From positions 1-64,000 of the forward strand of contig MAAN01000021.1 of assembly GCA_002163135.1 (NCBI GenBank): a stretch of DNA of 64,000 nt, written 5' to 3'. Positions 46,393 to 54,832 of this stretch are shown here, piece after piece; the first letter of the stretch is position 1; the number at the start of each line of letters is the position of its first letter. Source of the stretch: Alphaproteobacteria bacterium 46_93_T64. GTDB lineage: Bacteria > Pseudomonadota > Alphaproteobacteria > Sneathiellales > Sneathiellaceae. Both the position numbers and the translations under genes were made by a program. The notes beneath the pieces were generated by a model that was given only the letters and a program-made list of their open reading frames with translations, was not told where the DNA came from and searched no databases.

Positions 46393-46869
46393 ATGAGCAA
46401 ATTTCCCAATGGATTTGATGAAATTGATAGACAGCTTTTAAACCTCCTTCAAAAGAACAATCGGTTATCAGCAGATGTTCTTGCCCAAGAAGTTGCGACA
46501 TCACGTTCGTCAATTCAAAGAAGACTACAAAAAATACGTGCTTCAGGCTTAATTGAAGCCGAAATTGCGGTGATATCTCCTAATTTGATTGATCAAAAGA
46601 TATTGGCAATTGTAGAGGTCAAATTACTAAACGTCCGCAGTGATTTGCTGGATGATTTTAGAAAACTTGTGAACTCGCATGATGACGTTCAACAATGTTA
46701 TTACATTAATGGAGATACAGATTTTTTTATTATAATCTCTGCGAATGATTTGAAATCATACGAACAATTTTCACGTCGCATATTTGCAGATAATCCTAAT
46801 GTTGATCGGTATGAATCAAGCATTGTTGCAGGTAGATATAAAGTTGGGCTGCAGGTCCCTATAGTTTAG
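46393..46869 (+). CDS. Lrp/AsnC-family transcriptional regulator
   Basis: The 158-residue protein has an N-terminal helix-turn-helix (EIDRQLLNLLQKNNRLSADVL and TSRSSIQRRLQKI, about 10-57) and a C-terminal RAM ligand-binding/oligomerisation domain (about 70-150). Lrp relatives sense amino acids. The divergent gene 117 bases away encodes an aminotransferase, so it is probably an amino-acid-responsive regulator of that gene. A GGTG-type ribosome site lies just before the ATG. Confidence 0.9.
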   Translation: MSKFPNGFDEIDRQLLNLLQKNNRLSADVLAQEVATSRSSIQRRLQKIRASGLIEAEIAVISPNLIDQKILAIVEVKLLNVRSDLLDDFRKLVNSHDDVQQCYYINGDTDFFIIISANDLKSYEQFSRRIFADNPNVDRYESSIVAGRYKVGLQVPIV

Positions 46870-46960
46870 AGGGATTTATTGGGACTTCAAATACGAAGAG
46901 TGTGATCTTTTCAATTTCTCTTAGTGGTAAGCCAGTCTATTCAAATTTTCAGTGCTGTTA

Positions 46961-48337
46961 TTAAAGCAGGCCTCGTAACTTAAGAATTGTTGTTTTGTAG
47001 TCGCGTTCAATACGTTCACGGTTAATATGATGACTATTTTGAACCACATGTCTTCCGGCTGACCAGACATCAGTGACCAGTTGGCTGTTAGATGCAAAAA
47101 ACCACGTATCAAGTAACGTGTCGCCTTTGAGAGTTAATAAATCAATAGATGCGGTATCAAGCGCAAGGATATCAGCCCAAGCACCAACTTCGATAGAGCC
47201 ACTTTTTCGGCCCGCAGCCATTGCACCGCCATAGCAAACCGCATCAAACAAGGTGCGACCAGTCGATTTTTCCGACGTACTTAGAATTGCTCGCCCTTTG
47301 AGGTTTAAGCGTTGTGAATATTCGAGGGCACGCAATTCATGTACCAAACTTATTGAAACGTTTGAATCTGTACCAAGTCCAATGACGCCATTTCGTTTCA
47401 TTAATGATTTGGCGTCAAAGATACCATCGCCTAAATTTGCTTCTGTAATTGGGCACAAACCTGCCACGGCGCCCGAACTCGCAATTCCCATACATTCAGC
47501 GTCGGTAAGGTGCGTTGCGTGTATAAGGCACCAATTTTTATCAACGCCAAAATTATCAAGTAGCCACTGTACAGGTGGCTTCCCATAAGCTCTGGATATT
47601 TCTTCAATTTCAGCCAATTGCTCGGCGATGTGGATATGGATTGGGCCATCGGCATATATTGTGGACAGGATTTCGAGATCTTGTTTTGAAACAGCACGCA
47701 GAGAATGAGGCGCAATACCCATACAGTTGTCAATGTGTGCACTTTGGATTTTGCGGCTCGCACCGTCCCACAATTTTTCGTATTGTTGGATGTTATTTTT
47801 AAATCGAAGCTGACCGCCTTCCAATTGCCGACCGTCAACGCCGCCTTGCGCATAATAGACGGGGAGCAGCGTCAAGCCGATCCCAGAGGCCTCACTTGCA
47901 GAAATCACGCGATGGCTTTTTTCAGCTATATTATCATAGGGAGTGCCGTTTGCCTGATGATGGACATAATGAAATTCCGCGACACAGGCGTATCCAGCCT
48001 CCAGCATTTCCATTTGAGCAAAAGCATTAATCGCCTCTGTATCCTCAGGCGTTAGATGTTCCAAAAAGGAGTACATTATACGGCGCCAAGTCCAAAAGCT
48101 GTCTTGACCCGATGCGCCGCGGGTTTCAGTTAATCCAGCAAGAGCTCTTTGGAAGCCGTGGCTATGTAAATTTGTGGGCGCGGGGAGTAAAGCCCGGTCT
48201 TTAAACGTCAAATCGTCCGGTTTTGCTTTCTGATTTTTCTCGATAGATTGAATGCGCCCCTCATATCCCACTTCAATACGTACATTCTCAACCCAACCAT
48301 CTGGCAAGAGGGCGGTTTCAGCAAATAAGTTTGGCAT
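46961..48337 (-). CDS. hutF: Formimidoylglutamate deiminase HutF
   Basis: HutF converts N-formimino-L-glutamate to N-formyl-L-glutamate and ammonia in the histidine degradation route. The 458-residue amidohydrolase has the metal-binding LPAPTNLHSHGFQRALAG segment (about 51-68), a further His in EFHYVHHQANG, IHIHIAEQ and the Asp in GLGTDSNVS. The next enzyme of that route, an N-formylglutamate hydrolase, is encoded divergently beside it. Other hut genes are not in the window. Confidence 0.93.
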   Translation of the reverse strand: MPNLFAETALLPDGWVENVRIEVGYEGRIQSIEKNQKAKPDDLTFKDRALLPAPTNLHSHGFQRALAGLTETRGASGQDSFWTWRRIMYSFLEHLTPEDTEAINAFAQMEMLEAGYACVAEFHYVHHQANGTPYDNIAEKSHRVISASEASGIGLTLLPVYYAQGGVDGRQLEGGQLRFKNNIQQYEKLWDGASRKIQSAHIDNCMGIAPHSLRAVSKQDLEILSTIYADGPIHIHIAEQLAEIEEISRAYGKPPVQWLLDNFGVDKNWCLIHATHLTDAECMGIASSGAVAGLCPITEANLGDGIFDAKSLMKRNGVIGLGTDSNVSISLVHELRALEYSQRLNLKGRAILSTSEKSTGRTLFDAVCYGGAMAAGRKSGSIEVGAWADILALDTASIDLLTLKGDTLLDTWFFASNSQLVTDVWSAGRHVVQNSHHINRERIERDYKTTILKLRGLL

Positions 48338-48364
48338 GCTAGTTTGGTCTTTTCCGTTGACTTG

Positions 48365-48380
48365 TTATGTATAGACATAA
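48365..48380. promoter_or_regulatory. Palindrome between hutF and hutG, candidate HutC-type operator
   Basis: TTATGT-ATAG-ACATAA is a 16-base sequence with perfect six-base arms, located in the divergent hutF/hutG promoter region, 28 bases from the hutF start. Its core TGTATAGACA resembles GntR/HutC-type sites. No hutC gene is in this window, so the regulator assignment is inferred from context. Confidence 0.5.
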
Positions 48381-48442
48381 TAATCATGTGTCGGTTGAAA
48401 TCAACAGCACAACACGAATATGCGTCAAATAGGAGCCCGTTA

Positions 48443-49240
48443 ATGTCCGCGGTAATTATTCATGAAGGTTCCTCGCCGGTTATACTGGCATTTCCGCATG
48501 GCGGGACCGATGTTCCAGCTTCTATATGGCAAAATTTAAGCGAAAATGGTCGGAGACTTGCTGATACGGACTGGCATATTTATCAGCTGTATAACGGCCT
48601 TCTTGAAACTGCAACTACTGTACAAGCTACGTTTCATCGGTATGTGGTAGATGCTAACCGGGATCCAAGTGGCGTTAGCTTATATCCTGGACAAAACACG
48701 ACGGGATTATGTCCATCGACGGATTTCGATGGTCTACAGATATGGAATGATGGCTATGAACTTGATGAAACTGAAATTGAACAACGACGATTGAATTTTC
48801 ACGAACCGTATCATGCGGCACTCACCAAACAAATTCAACGGGTGAAAAAGCAGCACGGTATTGCTGTTTTGTATGATTGTCACTCCATCAGATCGAAGAT
48901 TTCTTATCTGTTCGAGGGGGTCCTTCCTGATTTTAACATTGGAACCTATGATGGCAAAAGCTGCGCCGATGCTTTTCAGAAAAGTGTCGCCGATGATTGT
49001 GCAGCATCAGTTGGATATACAGATGTTCTGAATGGCAGGTTTAAAGGTGGCTGGACAACAAGACATTATGCGAAGCCAGAAGACAATATTCACGCCATTC
49101 AAATGGAGTTGGCGCTTTCAGCCTATGCATCTGAAAATGAGCCATGGTCGTATGAGGCAGAGCGGGCTGACAAGTTGCGTCCAGAACTTAAAAGGCTTCT
49201 AATCAATTTAGAAGAACTGGCTTTTGAGTACAGTAAATAG
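48443..49240 (+). CDS. hutG: N-formylglutamate deformylase (HutG-type amidohydrolase)
   Basis: The enzyme hydrolyses N-formyl-L-glutamate to formate and glutamate. The 265-residue protein starts at ATG 48443, seven bases after an AGGAG site; the frame is open upstream to 48344, but those residues are not family-like. Seen: FPHGGTDVPASI near 17-28 with a metal His, RYVVDANRDPSG and YDCHSIRSKI with a second metal His. These identify the N-formylglutamate amidohydrolase family. It is divergent from hutF. Confidence 0.92.
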   Translation: MSAVIIHEGSSPVILAFPHGGTDVPASIWQNLSENGRRLADTDWHIYQLYNGLLETATTVQATFHRYVVDANRDPSGVSLYPGQNTTGLCPSTDFDGLQIWNDGYELDETEIEQRRLNFHEPYHAALTKQIQRVKKQHGIAVLYDCHSIRSKISYLFEGVLPDFNIGTYDGKSCADAFQKSVADDCAASVGYTDVLNGRFKGGWTTRHYAKPEDNIHAIQMELALSAYASENEPWSYEAERADKLRPELKRLLINLEELAFEYSK

Positions 49241-49251
49241 TCTGATTTTCA

Positions 49252-50022
49252 TTAGAGATATTTATCAATTATTTTTTGTATTTGTCCATTCTCTCGCAAA
49301 TTTTGAACAGATTGTTTTAGTTTGAAAATTACATCTTTCGACGGGCCTTCCTTAGCGCATGCAAGAACGAGATCAAGGCTAATAAACACGTATGGTTCGC
49401 CAAATAAGGTGTCGGGATCCAAACCTAGCTTTCGAGCGTCGAGGTAAAAACTATCAATGCTTCCCGCAATTGCCGTTAAGCGGCCATGCTTTAACATTTT
49501 GACGTTTTCAACATAGTCGTTCGTTTGGATTTTATTTAGATTTTTATCCGCATCGAAATCTTTATCAAAACTAACTCCAAGTGGGATTCCAATTTTGAAG
49601 TCTTTTAAATCTTCGTAGTTTTCAATGATCTTGCCAAATGCAGGCAGAACGCCAATTTGCAATTTTTTTCCAATTGGTTCAATTATTCGAAAAACTGACT
49701 GAGCAGTAGGGCTATTTGCGATTAGAGTACAATCATGTCGGCCTGACTTGAAGCCTTGAAGTAGGCGTTTTAGCGGAAGAAGTTTTATCTTCTGATTAAG
49801 ACCTGCCTCGTTAAGAACGGCAACCATAACATCATGCAAATAACCGGAAGGTTCTCCATTTTCATCCGTAAAACTGTAGGGAGTAAGTTTCATAACAGGG
49901 AATGATAGGGGTCTATTGTCCTTTGAATTTGCATATGATGCAAAAAGCGTAAGAGCCAATGTTGTAACAAGGAATAGTTTCCTGAACTTCAGATTGTATA
50001 ATACTAGAGGCCTTTTAAACAT
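49252..50022 (-). CDS. Periplasmic solute-binding protein family 3 (orphan)
   Basis: The 256-residue protein has a signal peptide (hydrophobic about 13-30, ending near ASYANS) followed by an SBP_bac_3 domain. TPYSFTDENGEPSGYLHDVMVAVLNEAG matches the family's first lobe, and PLKRLLQGFKSGRHDCTLIANSP is the ligand-side loop. An amino acid or similar small ligand is likely. No permease or ATPase is next to it. It is only distantly like the three tandem paralogues at 29-32 kb. It is convergent with hutG (11-base gap). Confidence 0.8.
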   Translation of the reverse strand: MFKRPLVLYNLKFRKLFLVTTLALTLFASYANSKDNRPLSFPVMKLTPYSFTDENGEPSGYLHDVMVAVLNEAGLNQKIKLLPLKRLLQGFKSGRHDCTLIANSPTAQSVFRIIEPIGKKLQIGVLPAFGKIIENYEDLKDFKIGIPLGVSFDKDFDADKNLNKIQTNDYVENVKMLKHGRLTAIAGSIDSFYLDARKLGLDPDTLFGEPYVFISLDLVLACAKEGPSKDVIFKLKQSVQNLRENGQIQKIIDKYL

Positions 50023-50092
50023 TAATCATACGTCTCCTTATCAACGAGCTTTGCTCATTTTAGCGTTGTATGATTAATGCATGTTTAATATT

Positions 50093-50719
50093 CTACGCTG
50101 TACGCCTGATTACAGCAGTCAAAAAGCCCGCAGCCATCAAGCAACTTCCGCTTATGCGGCTTACTATGCTTTGTGTTTTTGGGGATTTAATACGATTACG
50201 CAATTTATTAGCGAGAAGTGCCCAAAGTAGCGCATTAAATGCAGCCAAGCTGACAAATGTGACTTCTAGAATAGCAAACTGAATAAACACAGGTTCAGCA
50301 AGATCAACAAACTGTGGGACAAATGCTACAAAAAATATGATACCTTTTGGGTTTAGAGCGGTGACTGTAAAAGTCTTCAAGAACATTTTTCTGCTCTCAC
50401 CGGTATCTTTTGAAGCTTTTGCCTCTGGTATTCCGGCAGGGGAGCGCCATAACTGAAACCCTAGCCAAAATAAATATGCAGCACCCACAAGTTTCAAGAT
50501 CGTGAACAGCGTGGCAGAGGCAGCCAATACAGCTCCAGCACCAAGCAAAGAGACCGTCATTGCTACAAAGTCACCAAGCACTACTCCTGGTACTGTTGCC
50601 CATGCCGTTTGCCTTCCTCGCCCTAGCGCAAAACTAACCACAATCATAACTGTGGGGCCAGGTAAAGCGACCAACGCAATTGTTGCAATCGTAAATGAAA
50701 GCCAAAGGTCTAGTGACAT
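50093..50719 (-). CDS. LysE/RhtB-family amino acid exporter
   Basis: The 208-residue membrane protein has about six hydrophobic segments and the family signature ALPGPTVMIVVSFALGRGRQ (about 18-37), followed by the VPGVVLGDFVAM segment. It probably exports homoserine, threonine, lysine or a related compound by proton exchange; specificity is not readable. It appears to be a single-gene unit. Confidence 0.9.
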   Translation of the reverse strand: MSLDLWLSFTIATIALVALPGPTVMIVVSFALGRGRQTAWATVPGVVLGDFVAMTVSLLGAGAVLAASATLFTILKLVGAAYLFWLGFQLWRSPAGIPEAKASKDTGESRKMFLKTFTVTALNPKGIIFFVAFVPQFVDLAEPVFIQFAILEVTFVSLAAFNALLWALLANKLRNRIKSPKTQSIVSRISGSCLMAAGFLTAVIRRTA

Positions 50720-50912
50720 ACTTGTAATCCTTAGAATTAAATAGGGCAGGGATTAAAGACAGTTTATTGCAACAGAGGCAACCCATTAAAAACAGTAAAA
50801 AATTATTCCATTATTTTTTCTGGCGAATTCATTACAAAAACATTATATTAGATATAGTTGAATAGAGGCGGGGACAATGTAGAGCTTGGGCACTTAAGAA
50901 AGGTGTGCAGAC

Positions 50913-51530
50913 ATGCGTAAAATTATCACTCCAGACTCACCTCCAGTACGAGAAGCTGTCGGTATCTTTAACGATATTCCATCCCTGTATGATTGCGTTG
51001 AAGAATTGCAAACACACGGTTTCGATAGATCCGATATCACCTTGCTCGCTCATCCGCATCTTGAGACTGGTGGAAATGACGACAAAATTCTCGATACTCA
51101 CAAATTAGAAGATGATCCGTTAGCTAAGAGGGTGGCCTTTATTGAACCAGAGTCCATTGGCGATGCCGAAGGCGCGTTAATAGGCCTGCCACTTTATGTT
51201 CTTACTCTAATTGGAGCTGGAGTGGCCACTGCGTTTGGCGCAACAACTGTTATGACAATAGCTGTTGCCGCTGCACTTGGCGCAATTGGTGCGTGTCTCG
51301 GTGCTGGTGCGGCCTATTGGCTTAAGAAAAAACCTGAAGCGTACTATAGAGCACAATTAACTCATGGCGGTATCCCACTTTGGGTCCATGTTAAAGATAA
51401 AAAACATGAAAAACAGGCCTTGGAAGTTTTAAACACCAATCATGCTGAAGACGTTCATATTCACGATCTCCCTGAAACTGCCTATGAAACGAGAGAAGGC
51501 CGGACAACCGTCCTACATTTAATCCACTGA
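50913..51530 (+). CDS. YflT/GS17M-like protein with Gly-rich hydrophobic hairpin
   Basis: The 205-residue protein starts with a segment resembling the general-stress YflT/17M domain (AVGIFNDIPSLYDCVEELQTHGFDRSDITLLA, about 14-45). In the middle (about 89-140) lie two Gly/Ala-rich hydrophobic stretches, probably a glycine-zipper membrane hairpin. The C-terminal part has a VHVKDKKHEKQALEVLNTNHAEDVHIHD segment. A role in stress response or envelope integrity is suggested only by similarity. It lies alone, next to a long inverted repeat. Confidence 0.7.
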   Translation: MRKIITPDSPPVREAVGIFNDIPSLYDCVEELQTHGFDRSDITLLAHPHLETGGNDDKILDTHKLEDDPLAKRVAFIEPESIGDAEGALIGLPLYVLTLIGAGVATAFGATTVMTIAVAAALGAIGACLGAGAAYWLKKKPEAYYRAQLTHGGIPLWVHVKDKKHEKQALEVLNTNHAEDVHIHDLPETAYETREGRTTVLHLIH

Positions 51531-51549
51531 TATCCAGCGAGAGAGCTCC

Positions 51550-51594
51550 TTTATACAATTTGCAGAGCCTGATTTGTTTTGCAGATTGTATAAA
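51550..51594. repeat. 14-bp inverted repeat between convergent genes
   Basis: TTTATACAATTTGC (51550-51563) and GCAGATTGTATAAA (51581-51594) pair over 14 bases with one G-T position and a 17-base loop. It lies between the YflT-like and PAS genes, which converge here, so a shared terminator is the simplest reading. The arms are AT-rich and no T-run follows the stem. Confidence 0.6.
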
Positions 51595-51621
51595 TATTGT
51601 GATGCGGGATTGGAATAGTCT

Positions 51622-52143
51622 CTATTTTGGAGCTTCGCATAAAACTCCCACGAAGTGAGTTATGGTGCCATCTTCGTCTTTCAATGGACAGTCGAAAGAC
51701 TCGAACTTCAGGAATTTTTTATCGAAGAAACTCAAATCACCAGAGCAGCTACATGAGCTATCATTTTCAACAAGTTCGTCCAGATACTCTGCAAGCTTTC
51801 GGTCTTCAAACTTAGGGCTTTCAAGAGAAATATCGGCCATACGAAGAGACCGGCCGACTAGGTCGCCAACGGTCTGGCCGCAGAGACGGTACAAATATTT
51901 TCCAGGCGCAATTACTTCGATGAGGTAAATATTACTGGCTATAGAGGGAACTGCTGTGATGTCAAAGTCGGTTCTACTCGGAAAACTGGGGGAAAATGAA
52001 TGCCACCAACGAAACAGAGTGCGAGTATCCTTGCAACCCAAATCCGTTTCAACCTCTATGCGTTTGCGTTCTATCAGGCGAAAATTATCTGCTCGCTCTG
52101 AAATATCGGTTTTGTCAAAAAGCATCATGGCCCCTGTAAGCAT
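51622..52143 (-). CDS. PAS-domain protein (PAS_5/PF07310 type)
   Basis: The 173-residue protein is essentially a single PAS domain of the alphaproteobacterial PAS_5 type. Seen are a LFRWWHSFSPSFPSRTDFDI start, then YLIEVIAPGKYLYRLCGQTVGDLVGRSL, and a C-terminal HFVGVLCE strand. No output domain is attached, so it would act by binding a partner or small ligand. ATG codons at 52143, 52128 and 52125 are possible starts. An AGGGG just before the latter two favours the shorter form. The function is unknown. Confidence 0.8.
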   Translation of the reverse strand: MLTGAMMLFDKTDISERADNFRLIERKRIEVETDLGCKDTRTLFRWWHSFSPSFPSRTDFDITAVPSIASNIYLIEVIAPGKYLYRLCGQTVGDLVGRSLRMADISLESPKFEDRKLAEYLDELVENDSSCSCSGDLSFFDKKFLKFESFDCPLKDEDGTITHFVGVLCEAPK

Positions 52144-52172
52144 GCACTTACGCTATTATAGCGGCATGATAA

Positions 52173-53105
52173 TTAACTCTCCGTTACACTTTGCAGATGA
52201 CCCTTAACGCTTTGCACTTCAATAAACAGGCGTTTGATAGAGGGTTGTTGTTTTTTAATTTGTTGTTCCAACCTTGAAATGGTTTTTTCGATTTGTTCAG
52301 CCGGTAGGCCATCTTTAAAATCGACGCTAATGTTAAGAAGAATGTCTTCCGGCCCCATATGCATGGTCAGAAGTTCATTGAGAGCCAGAATATCGTCTTC
52401 AGATCGAATAATATTCTCAATATCAAGTCGCGTTTCTTTTGATGCAGCTTCACCGATAAGTAATCCCTTGCATTCAATTGACAGAATTACGGCCACCATG
52501 GCCAAAATTACGCCAATAATGATGGATGCAATACCATCAAGTTCTGGAATGTTGAGGGCTTGTGAGAGATAAATTCCAATAATCGCCACCAAAAGTCCAA
52601 CCAAGGCGGCTGTATCTTCTAAAAGCACCGTAAATATTGTTGGATCCTTACTATTCTTAATGGCAGTCCATAAAGACTGTGAACCGATAGTTTTCTTGAA
52701 TTCCTGATAGGCAACGTTCCATGCCCAACCTTCAAACACGATAGCAAGGCCCAAAATCGAATAATTCCATATGGGGTTGGAGATAGGTTGTGGTGATTTC
52801 AGAGCGTGAATGCCTTCGTATATAGAGATACCGGCACCGAGTGCAAAAATAAGGACAGCGACCATAAAGGACCAGAAATAGATCTCCATGCCATAACCAA
52901 ACGGATGATCTTTGTCAGGACTTTTCTTTGATCTGCTCAGACCCAATAACATGAGGCCTTGATTGCCTGTATCCACAAGGGAATGAACGCCCTCACTTAA
53001 CATTGCTGAACTGCCGGTAAGCGTTGCAGCTGTGAATTTGGAGACTGCTATCAGTGCGTTGCCAGCTAGTGCCGCATAGATTACTTTTTTGGATCCGCTT
53101 GCCAA
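52173..53105 (-). CDS. Cation diffusion facilitator (CDF) metal exporter
   Basis: The 310-residue membrane protein has six hydrophobic segments in about residues 10-210 and a C-terminal cytoplasmic domain (about 215-305) typical of the CDF family, which exports Zn, Fe, Co or Mn by proton antiport. The metal-site HSLVDTGNQ motif and HPFGYGMEIYFWSF loop are present. I start at TTG 53105, behind a GAGGTG site, because the protein then begins ASGSKKVIYAALAGN, as is usual. The frame opens earlier, at 53186. It is divergent from the aldehyde dehydrogenase. Confidence 0.86.
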   Translation of the reverse strand: MASGSKKVIYAALAGNALIAVSKFTAATLTGSSAMLSEGVHSLVDTGNQGLMLLGLSRSKKSPDKDHPFGYGMEIYFWSFMVAVLIFALGAGISIYEGIHALKSPQPISNPIWNYSILGLAIVFEGWAWNVAYQEFKKTIGSQSLWTAIKNSKDPTIFTVLLEDTAALVGLLVAIIGIYLSQALNIPELDGIASIIIGVILAMVAVILSIECKGLLIGEAASKETRLDIENIIRSEDDILALNELLTMHMGPEDILLNISVDFKDGLPAEQIEKTISRLEQQIKKQQPSIKRLFIEVQSVKGHLQSVTES

Positions 53106-53310
53106 TTTATCCCCCACCTCAAATGATTTGTGTGTAAATTTATTCTGAAGTGAGCAATGTTGCAAATAATTAAGAAAAAAAATCAATTCTGTGACGATCG
53201 CTAAGTATATTGCTGCAAAGCTGTTTTTCTGCTCACATCCCCATTGCGATGCGCAATCTTCTGCCCTAAACTCGCGGCGTCATTTAACAAGAAGGCGAGG
53301 AGATACGTCC

Positions 53311-54792
53311 ATGCACGGCAGCCCAGAGAATACATTTAATCTTAAAGATCCAAGTTTATTTCGCCAACAAGGGCTGATCGACGGCAATTGGTGTGATGCT
53401 GATAACGGCAAAACAATTGATGTAACCAACCCTGCGACCGGGGAAATTATCGGTACGATCCCTGAAATGGGAGAAGCGGAAACCAGAAGGGCAATCGCCG
53501 CTGCCAAAGAAGCAATGCCAGGATGGGCGGGTAAAACTGCGAAGGAACGCGCCAACATCATGCGTAAATGGCACGACCTGATGTTAGAAAACACTGATGA
53601 TCTTGCTCGCTTAATGACCATTGAAATGGGAAAACCATTGGCGGAAGCAAAAGGTGAGGTGGCCTATGCCGCGTCCTTTATCGAATGGTTTGCAGAAGAA
53701 GGTAAGCGTATCTACGGGGATACAATTCCAGAACACCAAAGTGATAAACGCATCATAGTTTTGAAGCAGCCAATTGGTGTTACAGTCGCGATCACGCCTT
53801 GGAATTTCCCTGTCGCAATGATCACTCGAAAAGCAGCTCCGGCACTCGCCGCAGGCTGTCCAATGGTGATTAAACCAGCTGAAATGACACCTTATTCCGC
53901 TTTTGCTATGGCAGTACTTGCAGAGCGTGCAGGTATTCCAAAGGGAATATTGGGCGTTGTAACAGGTGTTCCGCAAGCTATCGGTAAAGAAATGACTGGT
54001 AATACGGACGTTGCAAAGCTGACCTTTACCGGATCAACTGCGACAGGTAAAATCCTGATGGAACAGTGCGCCGCTACGGTGAAGAAAACATCCATGGAAC
54101 TCGGTGGGAATGCACCGTTTATCGTCTTTGACGATGCAGATCTTGATGATGCTGTAGAAGCAGCTTTGGCGTCCAAATACAGAAATGCTGGACAGACATG
54201 TGTTTGTGCCAACCGTCTTTACGTCCAAGAAGGCGTGTATGATGAGTTTGCAAATCGCCTTGCCGAAAAAGTAAAAGAAATGAAGGTTGGTAATGGCCTT
54301 GAAGATGGTGTGACACAAGGTCCGCTTATTAATCAGGCGGCGGTTCGAAAAGTTGAAGACCATATTGCAGACGCTTTGTCTAAAGGTGCAAAAATTCTGA
54401 CCGGTGGTAAACGTCATGAACTCGGCGAGACCTTTTTTGAGCCCACTATTCTAACTGGTGCCACTTCAGATATGAAAGTTGCGCGAGAAGAAACCTTTGG
54501 ACCCATGGCACCGCTATTTAAGTTTAAAGACGAAGAAGAAGTCATTGCACTTGCCAATGATACGGAATTCGGATTGGCCGCTTATATCTGTGCTCGTGAT
54601 ATTGGGCGTGTTTGGCGTGTAACGGAGAAACTGGAATACGGTATTGTTGGAGTCAATACAGGCATTATTTCTACAGAAGTTGCACCGTTCGGTGGCGTGA
54701 AACAATCTGGTAACGGCCGCGAAGGTTCCAAATACGGAATTGATGACTATCTAGAAATTAAATACATGTGTTTAGGTGGTCTGGATAAATAA
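53311..54792 (+). CDS. gabD: NAD(P)-dependent succinate-semialdehyde dehydrogenase
   Basis: The 493-residue aldehyde dehydrogenase oxidises succinate semialdehyde to succinate. It has PWNFPVAMITRK, the catalytic Glu263 in MELGGNAP and Cys297 in NAGQTCVCANRLYV, and the closing GVKQSGNGREG segment, all GabD-like. The correct start is ATG 53311, behind a GAGGAG site; the frame is open upstream to 53191, but without family similarity. No GABA aminotransferase is adjacent. Glutathione reductase follows after 40 bases, perhaps in the same transcript. Confidence 0.92.
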   Translation: MHGSPENTFNLKDPSLFRQQGLIDGNWCDADNGKTIDVTNPATGEIIGTIPEMGEAETRRAIAAAKEAMPGWAGKTAKERANIMRKWHDLMLENTDDLARLMTIEMGKPLAEAKGEVAYAASFIEWFAEEGKRIYGDTIPEHQSDKRIIVLKQPIGVTVAITPWNFPVAMITRKAAPALAAGCPMVIKPAEMTPYSAFAMAVLAERAGIPKGILGVVTGVPQAIGKEMTGNTDVAKLTFTGSTATGKILMEQCAATVKKTSMELGGNAPFIVFDDADLDDAVEAALASKYRNAGQTCVCANRLYVQEGVYDEFANRLAEKVKEMKVGNGLEDGVTQGPLINQAAVRKVEDHIADALSKGAKILTGGKRHELGETFFEPTILTGATSDMKVAREETFGPMAPLFKFKDEEEVIALANDTEFGLAAYICARDIGRVWRVTEKLEYGIVGVNTGIISTEVAPFGGVKQSGNGREGSKYGIDDYLEIKYMCLGGLDK

Positions 54793-54832
54793 TCCGGTAT
54801 TTTTGGGCGCGATTTGAATAAGGAAGAATTTA

